Assembly (NCBI GenBank): GCA_945873675.1
Contig: CAMCEP010000043.1
Span: 1 to 14,066, forward strand
Reading direction: 5' to 3'
Length of the DNA stretch: 14,066 nt
DNA from: Asaia bogorensis
GTDB lineage: Bacteria; Pseudomonadota; Alphaproteobacteria; Acetobacterales; Acetobacteraceae
In this document: positions 1 through 6,941 of the stretch, in pieces
Layout of the letters: every line of letters starts with the position of its first letter
Numbering within the stretch: position 1 is the stretch's first letter
Program-made: the position numbers and the translations under genes
The notes under the pieces: generated by a model
The model's database searches: none
Seen by the model: only the letters and a program-made list of their open reading frames with translations
Told to the model about the DNA's origin: nothing

Positions 1-168
1 TGGGTGCTGCGCGACAACCCAACCCAATGGTTCTACCGCCATCTTGGCGGGCGGGTGGTGGCGCGCGGCCAAACCCGCGTGGGTGGTCAGACCGTGGATC
101 AGGTAGCGATGTTGTGGGAGCCGATAGATACGCTGCTGGCGGCCACCGCGGCAGCGCCGGAGGCCTGA
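1..168 (+). CDS. GNAT family N-acetyltransferase, C-terminal fragment
   Basis: Frame 1 is open from the window edge to a TGA at 166-168 and encodes 55 residues; the 5' part lies outside the window. The fragment has the pattern NPTQWFYRHLGGRVVARGQ, followed by a strand and a WEPIDTLL segment. This is the usual C-terminal end of GNAT acetyltransferases: the helix with the W-F/Y-Y-x-x-L-G-G turn, then the last beta strands. Such enzymes transfer acetyl from acetyl-CoA to an amine in the cytoplasm. The substrate cannot be told from this piece, because the acetyl-CoA pyrophosphate loop is missing. The next gene on the same strand is guaA, 96 bp away, with a strong stem-loop starting one base after this stop codon. 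The family call rests on pattern recognition of a short fragment. Confidence 0.65.
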   Translation, partial: WVLRDNPTQWFYRHLGGRVVARGQTRVGGQTVDQVAMLWEPIDTLLAATAAAPEA

Positions 169-212
169 GCATTTTCAAGCCAAGTGGACTCACTTGGCGA
201 CTCGGAAAATGC
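169..212 (+). other. Two-tier stem-loop in the GNAT-guaA leader
   Basis: An outer 8-bp stem pairs GCATTTTC (169-176) with GAAAATGC (205-212). An inner 8-bp stem pairs GCCAAGTG (179-186) with CACTTGGC (191-198) around the loop GACT. The two are separated by an internal loop of AA on one side and GACTCG on the other, and both stems are perfect. No T-run follows, so it is not a standard intrinsic terminator. It begins directly after the GNAT stop codon and lies in the guaA 5' leader. It may be a processing or stability element, a protein-binding site or an attenuator. It does not match a riboswitch that I recognise. Confidence 0.6.
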
Positions 213-244
213 GATCCAACAAAGCTGATCTTGCCGGACGGCGC

Positions 245-261
245 GGCTTGTGGTGCAAGCC
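245..261 (+). promoter_or_regulatory. Hairpin over the guaA translation-start region
   Basis: GGCTTG (245-250) can pair with CAAGCC (256-261) around a five-base loop. It ends three bases before the ATG at 265 and contains the alternative GTG at 250. No clear purine-rich ribosome-binding site lies just upstream of 265; the nearest candidate is a weak GGACGG around 236-241. If the hairpin forms in the mRNA, it covers the place where a Shine-Dalgarno sequence for the ATG would sit. It is a short hairpin that could occur by chance. Confidence 0.3.
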
Positions 262-264
262 CAC

Positions 265-1845
265 ATGGCCCCTGAACCGCACGACTCCTCCCCCCGGCAC
301 GATCATGTGCTGATCCTCGATTTCGGTAGCCAGGTGACGCAGCTGATCGCCCGCCGCGTGCGGGAATCCGGCGTTTATTGCGAAGTTTGGCCCTTCCATC
401 ACGCGCCTGAAGAACGCATCCGGGCCTTTGCGCCGCGCGGGATCATCTTATCTGGAGGACCGGCGAGCGTGACTGAAGGCGAAAGCCCGCGCGCGCCAGA
501 AGCCGTGTTCACGATGGGCGTGCCGGTTCTGGGGATTTGTTACGGACAGCAAACCATGGCGGCGCAGCTTGGCGGCCTGGTGGAGCCTTCCGATCATCGC
601 GAATTCGGCCGCGCCTTTGTGGAGGTGACGGATGAATGCGCCATCACACGCGGCGTATGGGCCAAGGGCGCGCGTGAACAGGTGTGGATGAGCCACGGTG
701 ACCGCGTGACCAGGCTGCCGCCCGGCTTTCGCCCCGTGGCGGTGAGCGAAGGCGCGCCCTTCGCCGCCATTGCCGATGATGCGCGGCATTTCTACGGTGT
801 GCAGTTCCACCCGGAAGTGGTGCATACGCCGCATGGCGCGGCTTTGCTCAAGAATTTCACGCATGGTGTTTGCGGCTGCGCCGGTGATTGGACCATGGCC
901 GGTTTCCGCCAGGAAGCGGTGGCGCGCATCCGTGCCCTGGTGGGGCAAGGGCGTGTGGTGTGTGGCCTTTCCGGCGGCGTTGATAGCTCGGTCGCTGCAG
1001 TGCTGATCCATGAAGCAATTGGCGATCAACTGACCTGCATTTACGTGGATCACGGGTTGATGCGCGCGAATGAAAGCGAACAAGTGGTCAGCACCTTCCG
1101 CGACCGCTTCAACATCAAGCTGATCCATCGTGATGCTTCCGATATGTTTTTGGGCCAGCTTTCCGGCGTGACGGACCCAGAGGTGAAGCGCAAAACCATC
1201 GGGCGCTTGTTCATTGAAGTGTTTGAGGAAGAACAGAACAAGCTGGGGGGCGCGGATTTCCTGGCGCAAGGCACGCTTTATCCGGATGTGATTGAAAGTG
1301 TCTCCGCAACCGGCGGGCCATCCGTCACCATCAAATCGCATCACAATGTCGGTGGCCTGCCCGCGCATATGCGCATGAAGCTTGTTGAGCCACTGCGCGA
1401 CCTTTTCAAGGATGAGGTGCGCGCGCTGGGACGGGAGCTTGGCATCCCGGAAGCAATCGTGGGCCGCCATCCCTTCCCGGGTCCTGGCTTAGCCATTCGC
1501 ATCCCCGGTGAGGTGACGCGCGAAAAGGCTGATCTGCTGCGTCGTGTGGATACGGTGTTCCTGGAAGAAATCCGTAATGCCGGGCTGTATGACGCGATCT
1601 GGCAGGCCTTTGCGGTGTTGCTGCCCGTGCGCACGGTGGGTGTGATGGGCGATGGGCGGACCTATGATCAGGCCTGCGCTTTACGTGCCGTGACCAGCAC
1701 GGATGGCATGACGGCGGATGTCTATCCGTTTGATATGGGCTTCCTTAATCGCGTCGCGGCGCGGATTGTAAATGAGGTGCGCGGGATCAATCGCGTGACT
1801 TACGACATCACGAGCAAGCCGCCGGGGACGATTGAGTGGGAGTAA
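265..1845 (+). CDS. guaA: GMP synthase (glutamine-hydrolysing)
   Basis: Converts XMP, ATP and glutamine to GMP in the last step of guanine nucleotide synthesis; cytoplasmic. Counting from the ATG at 265 (526 aa), the N-terminal class I glutamine amidotransferase domain begins at VLILDFGSQVTQLIARRVRE. It has the nucleophile Cys92 in GICYGQQ and the partners His182 and Glu184 in GVQFHPE. The ATP-pyrophosphatase domain follows, with the PP-loop SGGVDSS at 236-242 and the conserved YPDVIES and HHNVGGLP segments. The C-terminal dimerisation domain ends in the hallmark KPPGTIEWE. Length and all catalytic motifs are normal, so the gene is intact. An in-frame GTG at 250 would add five residues; the ATG is preferred by protein length, but no strong ribosome-binding site decides between them. 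Its orientation is convergent with the downstream catabolic cluster. Confidence 0.98.
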   Translation: MAPEPHDSSPRHDHVLILDFGSQVTQLIARRVRESGVYCEVWPFHHAPEERIRAFAPRGIILSGGPASVTEGESPRAPEAVFTMGVPVLGICYGQQTMAAQLGGLVEPSDHREFGRAFVEVTDECAITRGVWAKGAREQVWMSHGDRVTRLPPGFRPVAVSEGAPFAAIADDARHFYGVQFHPEVVHTPHGAALLKNFTHGVCGCAGDWTMAGFRQEAVARIRALVGQGRVVCGLSGGVDSSVAAVLIHEAIGDQLTCIYVDHGLMRANESEQVVSTFRDRFNIKLIHRDASDMFLGQLSGVTDPEVKRKTIGRLFIEVFEEEQNKLGGADFLAQGTLYPDVIESVSATGGPSVTIKSHHNVGGLPAHMRMKLVEPLRDLFKDEVRALGRELGIPEAIVGRHPFPGPGLAIRIPGEVTREKADLLRRVDTVFLEEIRNAGLYDAIWQAFAVLLPVRTVGVMGDGRTYDQACALRAVTSTDGMTADVYPFDMGFLNRVAARIVNEVRGINRVTYDITSKPPGTIEWE

Positions 1846-1921
1846 GACAAAACCCCGTATAGGATTGAGATAATTATTTTGCATAAATCAAATAGTATTT
1901 CGGAATAAGAAACATTTTGGT

Positions 1922-2170
1922 TTGAATAACTCACTATATTTGCCCCAGCTGCCACATGATGCTGCATCTGCTGCAGCACATGGTTATCCAGGATTCTTCA
2001 TCATTGACGATGAAAACCTCAATCTCGACTCGGATCATAAGACCACGCAGAAACGGCCTTGTGGCTCAGAAGCATTTTCAGATGAGGCCATACAGTTACT
2101 GATGCAGAATGTCGCGCCATACGCCAAGTTGAATGAGATCTCACTCGCGTCGGGGGAATGCCCCAATTGA
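1922..2170 (+). pseudogene. Unrecognised 82-codon frame, possible transposase N-terminal relic
   Basis: A frame opening with TTG at 1922 and closing with TGA at 2168-2170 encodes 82 residues; it has no ATG start and no ribosome-binding site. The segment KRPCGSEAFSDEAIQLLM faintly resembles the N-terminal KRGR-x-x-x-(Y/F)SDxAIQ stretch of IS5-family transposases, which comes before the DDE domain. The similarity stops after about twenty residues and no catalytic domain follows. The frame is also open upstream to 1874 without a start codon. Composition is A+T-richer than the neighbours. It could equally be random open sequence; I do not claim a product. Confidence 0.2.
1955..1982. other. Stem-loop downstream of guaA
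   Basis: CATG-a-TGCTGCA (1955-1966) pairs with TGCAGCA-CATG (1972-1982) around the loop TCTGC, giving eleven base pairs with one bulged A. No T-run follows on either strand, so it is not a standard intrinsic terminator. It could still mark or protect the 3' end of the guaA transcript, which ends about 110 bp upstream. Confidence 0.35.
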
Positions 2171-2171
2171 G

Positions 2172-2945
2172 TCAAGGGTCGCGGGATTTGGTATTGTTTT
2201 TATCGCTGTGGGCGATCCAATCCGCCAGGGCAGGTGCCAAGCCAGTGGACGGCTTTGCATCCGGTCTCCTGAACGTGCCAGCGCGCGCCTTTCGCGGGCC
2301 AAGCGCCACTAATGCTTCTGCCTGCTTCACTGCAGCGCCGACGCAATCTACGACCGGAACCGGGATTCGCTCAGCCACCTTTGGACCAAGACCTGCCAGA
2401 GGCGCCCCTGCCAAAAGGATGACATCCGCCTGATCGTCTTCAATGGCACGACATGCCAACGCGACCAAGAGGTCCGCCTTTTCCTCCTGCACCTCAGAAA
2501 TCGTACGAAACGAACCGTCTAGGGTACGGATGGAAGCGCAGCGCTTCTCGAGCCCATGCCAAGCAACGCATTCACGATACCAGGGTTCAAGCGCCGCGGC
2601 GAAAGTCACGATTGAAAAGCGCCCACCCAACATGCACGCGGTCAGCATTCCTGCTTCGGCAAGGCCAATAACGGGGATTGGGAAAAGCTCGCGGGCGCCG
2701 CCCAAGCCCGGGTCTGCAAAGGCCGCAATGACAGCAGCGTCAACGCCTTCATGCAGTTCGGCCAGCATCTCAAGGGCGATCGCTCCGCCAATTACGGCCT
2801 CTGCGCGGGTAGCGATATAAGGAACGCCACGTGGCGCTGTAGCGGGTACAATCTGGGTTTCAGGGGCCGCAACCGCTTCCGCTGCGGCAACTATCAGATC
2901 CGTGACGCCAGCTGAGGTGTTTGGATTGAGCATTAAAAGGCGCAC
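2172..2945 (-). CDS. Asp/Glu/hydantoin racemase family protein lacking catalytic cysteines
   Basis: A 257-aa cytoplasmic protein of the Asp/Glu/hydantoin racemase fold (HyuE-like). The N-terminal LLMLNPNTSAGVTDLI, the central AAFADPGLGGARE, GLAEAGM and RFSIVTF, and the later VILLAGAPLAGL and PVVDCVGAAVKQAEAL are the family's characteristic blocks in the right order. Members normally use two cysteines for cofactor-free proton exchange, one in (A/G)CFxDPGL and one in GCAGM. Here those positions appear to be Ala75 and Ala181, so classical racemase activity is doubtful. A binding role or a different reaction is possible. The start is GTG at 2945, chosen because AAGGGAGGG lies a few bases upstream. 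It is the last gene of the minus-strand cluster, 98 bp after the PuuE-like gene; a T-run at 3002-3009 between them has no stem. Confidence 0.8.
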   Translation of the reverse strand: MRLLMLNPNTSAGVTDLIVAAAEAVAAPETQIVPATAPRGVPYIATRAEAVIGGAIALEMLAELHEGVDAAVIAAFADPGLGGARELFPIPVIGLAEAGMLTACMLGGRFSIVTFAAALEPWYRECVAWHGLEKRCASIRTLDGSFRTISEVQEEKADLLVALACRAIEDDQADVILLAGAPLAGLGPKVAERIPVPVVDCVGAAVKQAEALVALGPRKARAGTFRRPDAKPSTGLAPALADWIAHSDKNNTKSRDP

Positions 2946-2950
2946 GCATT

Positions 2951-2960
2951 CCCTCCCTTG
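2951..2960 (-). promoter_or_regulatory. Ribosome-binding site deciding the GTG start
   Basis: The minus strand reads AAGGGAGGG then AATGC then the GTG start codon at 2945. This strong Shine-Dalgarno match at normal spacing supports the GTG. The nearby ATG at 2949 is out of frame, and the in-frame ATG five codons in has no such site. Confidence 0.6.
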
Positions 2961-3043
2961 GTTTTACCTAACGCCGGCCCACGAAAGGGCTTGGATCATT
3001 GAAAAAAAGTACGTCGGCGCACATCACCCGTGTATCCTTGGCC

Positions 3044-3994
3044 TCAGGTGCTGAACAAAGATAGTGGTGGTCGCGGATTCCAAGCAGGAAGCCCGACGCC
3101 CTTCCTCCATGCTTCGGCGATCTGCCGGCGGCTTGCGAACCAAACTCCATTCTTGCTTGCCATATAATCCAGGAGTCGTTCCAGGCCCCCGATACGGGCC
3201 GGGCGTCCGATAATGCGCAGATGCAACCCGATTGAAAGCATCCGTGGACCATGTTCACCTTCGGCATACAGACGATCAAAGGCTGCCATACAATAGCGCG
3301 CAAAATCCTCCCCTTGAACGAAGCCACCACCAGGCTGAAAGCGCATATCATTGGTGTCAAATGCGTAAGGGAGGACGACTATCTCCCGCCCCGAAAGCGT
3401 CACCATATAGGGCGTGTCATCATCATAGGCGTTGGAATCGTACAAAAAACCGCCATGTTCAACGAGCAAGCGGCGCGTATTCTCTGACGTTGCCGACCGT
3501 GTATGCCAACCAACTGGCGGCTGTCCGGCCGCCGCGCTTATGTCAGCGACCGCGCGCGCAATCACGCGGCGCTCATCAGCTTCCGACATATTGACCTGAC
3601 GTTCCCAACGCCAACCATGGCTTGAGACTTCATGCCCATCGCGAACCGCTTCAGATGCGATCCAGGGTGAATGATGTAAGGCACGACCACAGGCATTGAG
3701 CGTAGCAGTCACGCCATAACGGCTAAGTGCTTCGCGAATGCGGCCCCAGCCACGGCGCGTGCCATAGGCGTAATGGCTCTCCATACATAGATCGCGCGCC
3801 CCTTCAACACGTTCAACCGCTTCATAGATGAATTCATTGCTCGCATCACCAGCGGCGAGGGAAAGCTCCGCACCTTCTTCAATATTGACCACAATAGAAA
3901 CCGCAAGCCGCGCCCCATTGGGCCAGCGAATTGCCGGTTCATTGCCATAATAGCCGCGGAAATCGCGATCAGAGCTAACGGGAGGATATATCAT
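3044..3994 (-). CDS. PuuE-like polysaccharide deacetylase-fold hydrolase (allantoinase-type)
   Basis: A 316-aa protein of the NodB/polysaccharide deacetylase fold, in the branch that includes PuuE-type allantoinases. It starts IYPPVSSDRDFRGYYGNEP, and VVNIEEGAE (35-43) replaces the usual NodB double-Asp motif, as is typical of the PuuE branch. GHEVSSHGWRWE (120-131), GWHTRSATSENTRRLL (162-177) and GGFLYDSNAYDDDTPY (181-196) are the best-matching blocks. LHLRIIGRPARI near 258 is the C-terminal active-site segment. PuuE opens the hydantoin ring of allantoin; this protein probably hydrolyses a ring amide or related C-N bond, but the substrate is unknown. The start at 3994 is preferred over an in-frame ATG at 4030 because the family begins near YPRDxxGY. 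It shares one base with the stop of an upstream micropeptide frame (TGATG). It sits between the amidohydrolase and racemase-family genes. Confidence 0.8.
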   Translation of the reverse strand: MIYPPVSSDRDFRGYYGNEPAIRWPNGARLAVSIVVNIEEGAELSLAAGDASNEFIYEAVERVEGARDLCMESHYAYGTRRGWGRIREALSRYGVTATLNACGRALHHSPWIASEAVRDGHEVSSHGWRWERQVNMSEADERRVIARAVADISAAAGQPPVGWHTRSATSENTRRLLVEHGGFLYDSNAYDDDTPYMVTLSGREIVVLPYAFDTNDMRFQPGGGFVQGEDFARYCMAAFDRLYAEGEHGPRMLSIGLHLRIIGRPARIGGLERLLDYMASKNGVWFASRRQIAEAWRKGVGLPAWNPRPPLSLFST

Positions 3995-4155
3995 CAGAAA
4001 TCCGCCAGGCGCCAAAGACCCATAAGCCAATCACCAATATTCATGACGATGACTGCAATAAGAATAAGGAAGCCGACATGGCGGCAATTTTTAAGTCCGG
4101 TCTTTCTTCCATATCTCGCAGCATCTGAATTGATAGCGTTTGGTCCATGCCTCAA
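3994..4155 (-). CDS. Possible single-TM micropeptide coupled to the PuuE-like gene
   Basis: The 157-bp gap between the amidohydrolase stop (4152) and the next start is spanned by a frame that ends in TGA at 3996-3994, sharing one base with the ATG of the PuuE-like gene. From the TTG at 4155 it would give about 53 residues; another in-frame TTG lies at 4176. A basic N-terminal half (ARYGRKTGLKNCRH) is followed by a hydrophobic segment, VGFLILIAVIVMNIGDWLMG, long enough to cross the membrane, and a short WRLADF tail. The TGATG junction and the gap-filling frame argue for a real small membrane protein. Against this, there is no ATG near the N terminus, no clear ribosome-binding site and only about 40% GC at third positions. 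It may instead be a remnant of a larger membrane protein. Confidence 0.3.
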   Translation of the reverse strand: MRHGPNAINSDAARYGRKTGLKNCRHVGFLILIAVIVMNIGDWLMGLWRLADF

Positions 4156-5510
4156 TTGCCGCGTGCACGGCGCCAAAGCGCTTCCGCCGCGGCGGCACCC
4201 TTCTGACAGATTTCCTCCATATCAACACGCGTTGGGCGCCCGTCCCGCACCACCACCTCCCCTTCAACGATTACATGCGCCACGTCACGCCCATGAGCAG
4301 TATGCATGATGGTGCCCAGGGGGTCGTTATGGGGCACAAGATGGGGGCGTCGCATCTCCAGCAGCACCATATCCGCGCGATAGCCTGGCAACACTGCCCC
4401 AATTTGCCCGGCAAGGCCCATGGCGTCGGCCCCGCCCTCGGTAGCGGCGCGCAGGATATGCTCTGGCTGCCAGCTTTCTTCTACAAGACCACGCTGCACG
4501 CGCCCCATGGCGAGCGCCCACCGCATCACTTCCACCATATCGGCGTGCATATTATCCGTGGCGATTGTCAGCTTGGCTCCCGCATCCACCAATGCGCGGG
4601 TCGGCGCGATGGTTCCGCCTGTGGCGTTACCTTTGGGGATATGGGCAAGTTTTACGCCGGCGCGACCAATACGCCCAATGTCGTCTGCCGTCAGATGGAT
4701 GCAATGGGCTGCGACCAAGCGATCATCCAACAGCCCGACCTCATCGAGAAGTTCTGCGGGCGTCTTGCCATCCCTCTCACGGATGCGTGTGACCTCGACC
4801 TTGCTTTGCGCCAAATGGGTTTGCACCGGTATGCCCAAGCGTCGCGATGCATTGCCAATGGTCTTCAGGAAGGGCGTTGAGCAGGTATCTGGCGCATGCG
4901 CCGCCAATTGCACGCCCGTTCGGGCATCGGGTCGGCCATGGAAGCGTTGCACCAGCGCCTCGGCCTCGGCCAAGGTTTTCTCGCCAATCGCTGCATCATA
5001 CTCCCATTTGCCCTGCGAAACCCCAGAAAAATCCACATCATGAATTCGGTTGCATGAGAATACCCGTAAGCCCAACTCTGCCATAGCGGGTAACGTGAGC
5101 TGCGTATGAACATAGGTGTCATTGATAAGTGTGGACCCAAAGAGCATCGCTTCAAGCGCACCTAGGCGGGCAAGAGCAACCGCTTCTTCTTCAGTCACCA
5201 TATGTCCTTGCGGGACGCCTGGCGTATAGGCAGGGGCAAAACCCATATCTTCAGCCACACCGCGAACCATACTGAGAATGGTATGGGTGTGCACATTGAC
5301 GAGGCCCGGAAGCGCGACATGGCCATAAGCACGAAGCCGCTGTTTCGCGCCCGCGCCGGGAGGAAGATCTTTTTGCTTGCCCACAAAGACAAATCGGCCA
5401 TCAATAATCCCGATCGCGGCGTCCAGCACAGGCGACGTGAAGGCGGATTGTATGAGGATACAGCCTTCTACCAGCACATCATAAACTGGGGGCGTATAGT
5501 TATCCATCAT
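4152..5510 (-). CDS. Amidohydrolase of the TrzA/SsnA (cytosine/adenosine deaminase-like) family
   Basis: A 452-aa metal-dependent amidohydrolase. The metal site is visible: His74 and His76 in VNVHTHT, His232 in VQTHLAQ, Asp319 in IATDN, and the catalytic His269 in AAHCIHL. Both beta-sandwich halves are present: residues 10-65, and the C-terminal GYRADMVLLE through VIVEGEVVVRDGRPT. Relatives deaminate or dechlorinate N-heterocycles (guanine, S-adenosylhomocysteine, triazines). Those deaminases have Glu after HLA as proton shuttle; this protein has Gln235, so a deaminase call is unsafe. The start is the first ATG of an ATGATG pair at 5510, which overlaps the stop codon of the ABC ATPase (ATGA). 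That indicates translational coupling to the importer and a likely intracellular role on the imported solute. The exact substrate cannot be read from sequence. Confidence 0.88.
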   Translation of the reverse strand: MMDNYTPPVYDVLVEGCILIQSAFTSPVLDAAIGIIDGRFVFVGKQKDLPPGAGAKQRLRAYGHVALPGLVNVHTHTILSMVRGVAEDMGFAPAYTPGVPQGHMVTEEEAVALARLGALEAMLFGSTLINDTYVHTQLTLPAMAELGLRVFSCNRIHDVDFSGVSQGKWEYDAAIGEKTLAEAEALVQRFHGRPDARTGVQLAAHAPDTCSTPFLKTIGNASRRLGIPVQTHLAQSKVEVTRIRERDGKTPAELLDEVGLLDDRLVAAHCIHLTADDIGRIGRAGVKLAHIPKGNATGGTIAPTRALVDAGAKLTIATDNMHADMVEVMRWALAMGRVQRGLVEESWQPEHILRAATEGGADAMGLAGQIGAVLPGYRADMVLLEMRRPHLVPHNDPLGTIMHTAHGRDVAHVIVEGEVVVRDGRPTRVDMEEICQKGAAAAEALWRRARGN

Positions 5511-6280
5511 GATAGGCTTGGCTCCAAATGCCGCAGAAAACGCTGCAGGCGTGGATCGCTTGGGGAATTGAATAGGGTGGCCGGCGGTCCCTCTTCAACA
5601 ATTTTACCATCCGCCATGAAGACTACCCTATCCGCGACACCGCGGGCGAAACGCATTTCATGGGTGACTACCACCATGGTCATGCCCTCAGCCGCCAGAC
5701 CGCGCATCGCATCCAGCACTTCCTGCACCAATTCGGGGTCCAGCGCACTGGTCGGTTCATCGAAAAGGATGATTGAGGGATCCATGGCCAGTGCGCGCGC
5801 AATCGCAACACGCTGCTGTTGCCCCCCGGAAAGTTGACTGGGTCGCTTGTGCAAATGATCCGCCAGTCGCACACGCGTAAGTTCCCGTGTGGCGCGCGCT
5901 TCAGCTTCAGCGCGTGACAATCCAAGTACGCGCCTTGGCCCAAGGGCTACATTTTCAGTGGCTGTCAGATGAGGAAAAAGATTAAAGCGCTGGAAGACAA
6001 AGCCGAAAAGGCGCCTCTGGCGTGCCAATTCGCCTTCATTTGCCGGCCGCCCATCCTTGGTATGGCCAATATTTTCGCCACCGAGGTGAATTTCCCCGCG
6101 CTCTGGACGCTCAAGCCAATTCAGACAGCGAAGGAGAGTTGTTTTGCCCGAACCAGAAGCGCCGATGATGGTTACGGTCTCACCTTGGCGGACATCAATA
6201 TCGATACCGTCAAGAACGACACGGTCACCATACTGCTTTGAGAGATTCCGCGCCGAAAGAAGAATAGGTGTGGTTACCAT
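5507..6280 (-). CDS. Polar amino acid-type ABC transporter, ATP-binding subunit
   Basis: A 257-aa ATPase of the GlnQ/HisP group, which drives import from the cytoplasmic face. Walker A GASGSGKTT is at 40-48, the Q-loop Gln is at 97 in FVFQRFNLFPHLT, the signature LSGGQQQR is at 150-157, Walker B ILFDEPTSALDPE is at 171-183, and the switch His207 is in VVVTHEM. The FNLFPHLTxxENV stretch is typical of amino-acid importers. The ATG at 6280 overlaps the end of the permease gene by 7 bases, and its TGA overlaps the amidohydrolase ATG, so three genes are chained by overlaps. All motifs are intact. The family mostly imports amino acids, but a nitrogenous ring compound is plausible from the neighbours. 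Confidence 0.95.
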   Translation of the reverse strand: MVTTPILLSARNLSKQYGDRVVLDGIDIDVRQGETVTIIGASGSGKTTLLRCLNWLERPERGEIHLGGENIGHTKDGRPANEGELARQRRLFGFVFQRFNLFPHLTATENVALGPRRVLGLSRAEAEARATRELTRVRLADHLHKRPSQLSGGQQQRVAIARALAMDPSIILFDEPTSALDPELVQEVLDAMRGLAAEGMTMVVVTHEMRFARGVADRVVFMADGKIVEEGPPATLFNSPSDPRLQRFLRHLEPSLS

Positions 6281-6924
6281 GTCGGCAAGCTTCGCTCCAG
6301 ACGCCGTGACACCCAGGTAAGTGCCGCGATCAGAAGATAATAATAAAGGGCAAGCAATAGATAAATTTCGAATGGTGCAAAATGAGTGGAAATGATGGCC
6401 TGACCCGCCCTGGTGAGTTCATAAACTGAAATGACCGAAAGTAGGGAGGAATTTTTGGTAAGTGTAATGAGATCATTCGTAAGGCTTGGCACCATGGGTC
6501 GCCACGCTTGAGGCATAAGTACCCACCACAATACTTGGCGGCGCACCATGCCTATAGAAAGCGCAGCTTCAGATTGCCCTTTCTCGACACTGCCAACCGC
6601 GCCACGCACCACTTCCGCGATGTAGGCACCTGAGTTTAAGGCAAGGGCGACTACGCCCGCCCAGTATTCGGGTAGACGAAGCCCAACCACGGGCAAGGCA
6701 AAGAACACGAGAAATATTTGAATCAGCAACGGTGTGCCGCGGATAAAGTCAACATACGCGCGCACAAGCAATTCAATTGCGCGGATACCCGACAGGGACG
6801 CAAGGCCCACCAGCAAGCCGATGGTCAGACCCAGAATACCTGCCACAATACTGATCTGCAGCGTCATTACCACGCCATGCGCCAGTAGCGGCGCCGCATA
6901 GGCAACCACGCTCCAGTCAAACAT
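6274..6924 (-). CDS. Polar amino acid-type ABC transporter, permease subunit
   Basis: A 216-aa inner-membrane permease of the HisM/GlnP family with about five hydrophobic segments: near 10-45 (probably two), 65-80, 88-105 and 185-205. The cytoplasmic coupling EAA loop is clear: EAALSIGMVRRQVLWWVLMPQAWRPMVP, from 119. The early FIRGTPLLIQIFLVFF (60-75) is a hallmark of the family. Only one permease gene is present, so it would work as a homodimer. The start is ATG at 6924, with GGAG about 12 bases upstream, just after the binding-protein stop at 6942. The 17-bp gap and the 7-bp overlap with the ATPase gene place it firmly in one operon. Confidence 0.95.
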   Translation of the reverse strand: MFDWSVVAYAAPLLAHGVVMTLQISIVAGILGLTIGLLVGLASLSGIRAIELLVRAYVDFIRGTPLLIQIFLVFFALPVVGLRLPEYWAGVVALALNSGAYIAEVVRGAVGSVEKGQSEAALSIGMVRRQVLWWVLMPQAWRPMVPSLTNDLITLTKNSSLLSVISVYELTRAGQAIISTHFAPFEIYLLLALYYYLLIAALTWVSRRLERSLPTW

Positions 6925-6941
6925 TGTGTCGCTGCGCTCCG

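Larger units (their letters stand above)
1846..2171. other. A+T-rich gap between guaA and the catabolic cluster
   Basis: This 326-bp stretch between two convergent genes holds no convincing gene. The first 80 bases are strikingly A+T-rich, for example AATTATTTTGCATAAATC near 1873, compared with the flanking genes. It contains a hairpin at 1955-1982 and one open frame described separately as a possible transposase relic. No intrinsic terminator with a T-tract was seen for guaA or for the racemase-family gene. The base composition suggests acquired or decayed DNA rather than ordinary spacer. Confidence 0.5.

Noticed and set aside
245..261. Purine riboswitch before guaA
   Set aside because: The leader has stem-loops but not the three-way junction with the conserved loop sequences of the purine riboswitch, and it is too short at 96 bases including both hairpins.
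448..1470. A 340-codon open frame on the minus strand inside guaA
   Set aside because: It is the antisense shadow of a fully conserved guaA. The translation is rich in His and Arg without any domain, and long antisense frames are common in G+C-rich genes.
3002..3009. A run of seven Ts on the minus strand between the PuuE-like and racemase-family genes
   Set aside because: No stable stem precedes it on the minus strand, so it is not called as an intrinsic terminator.
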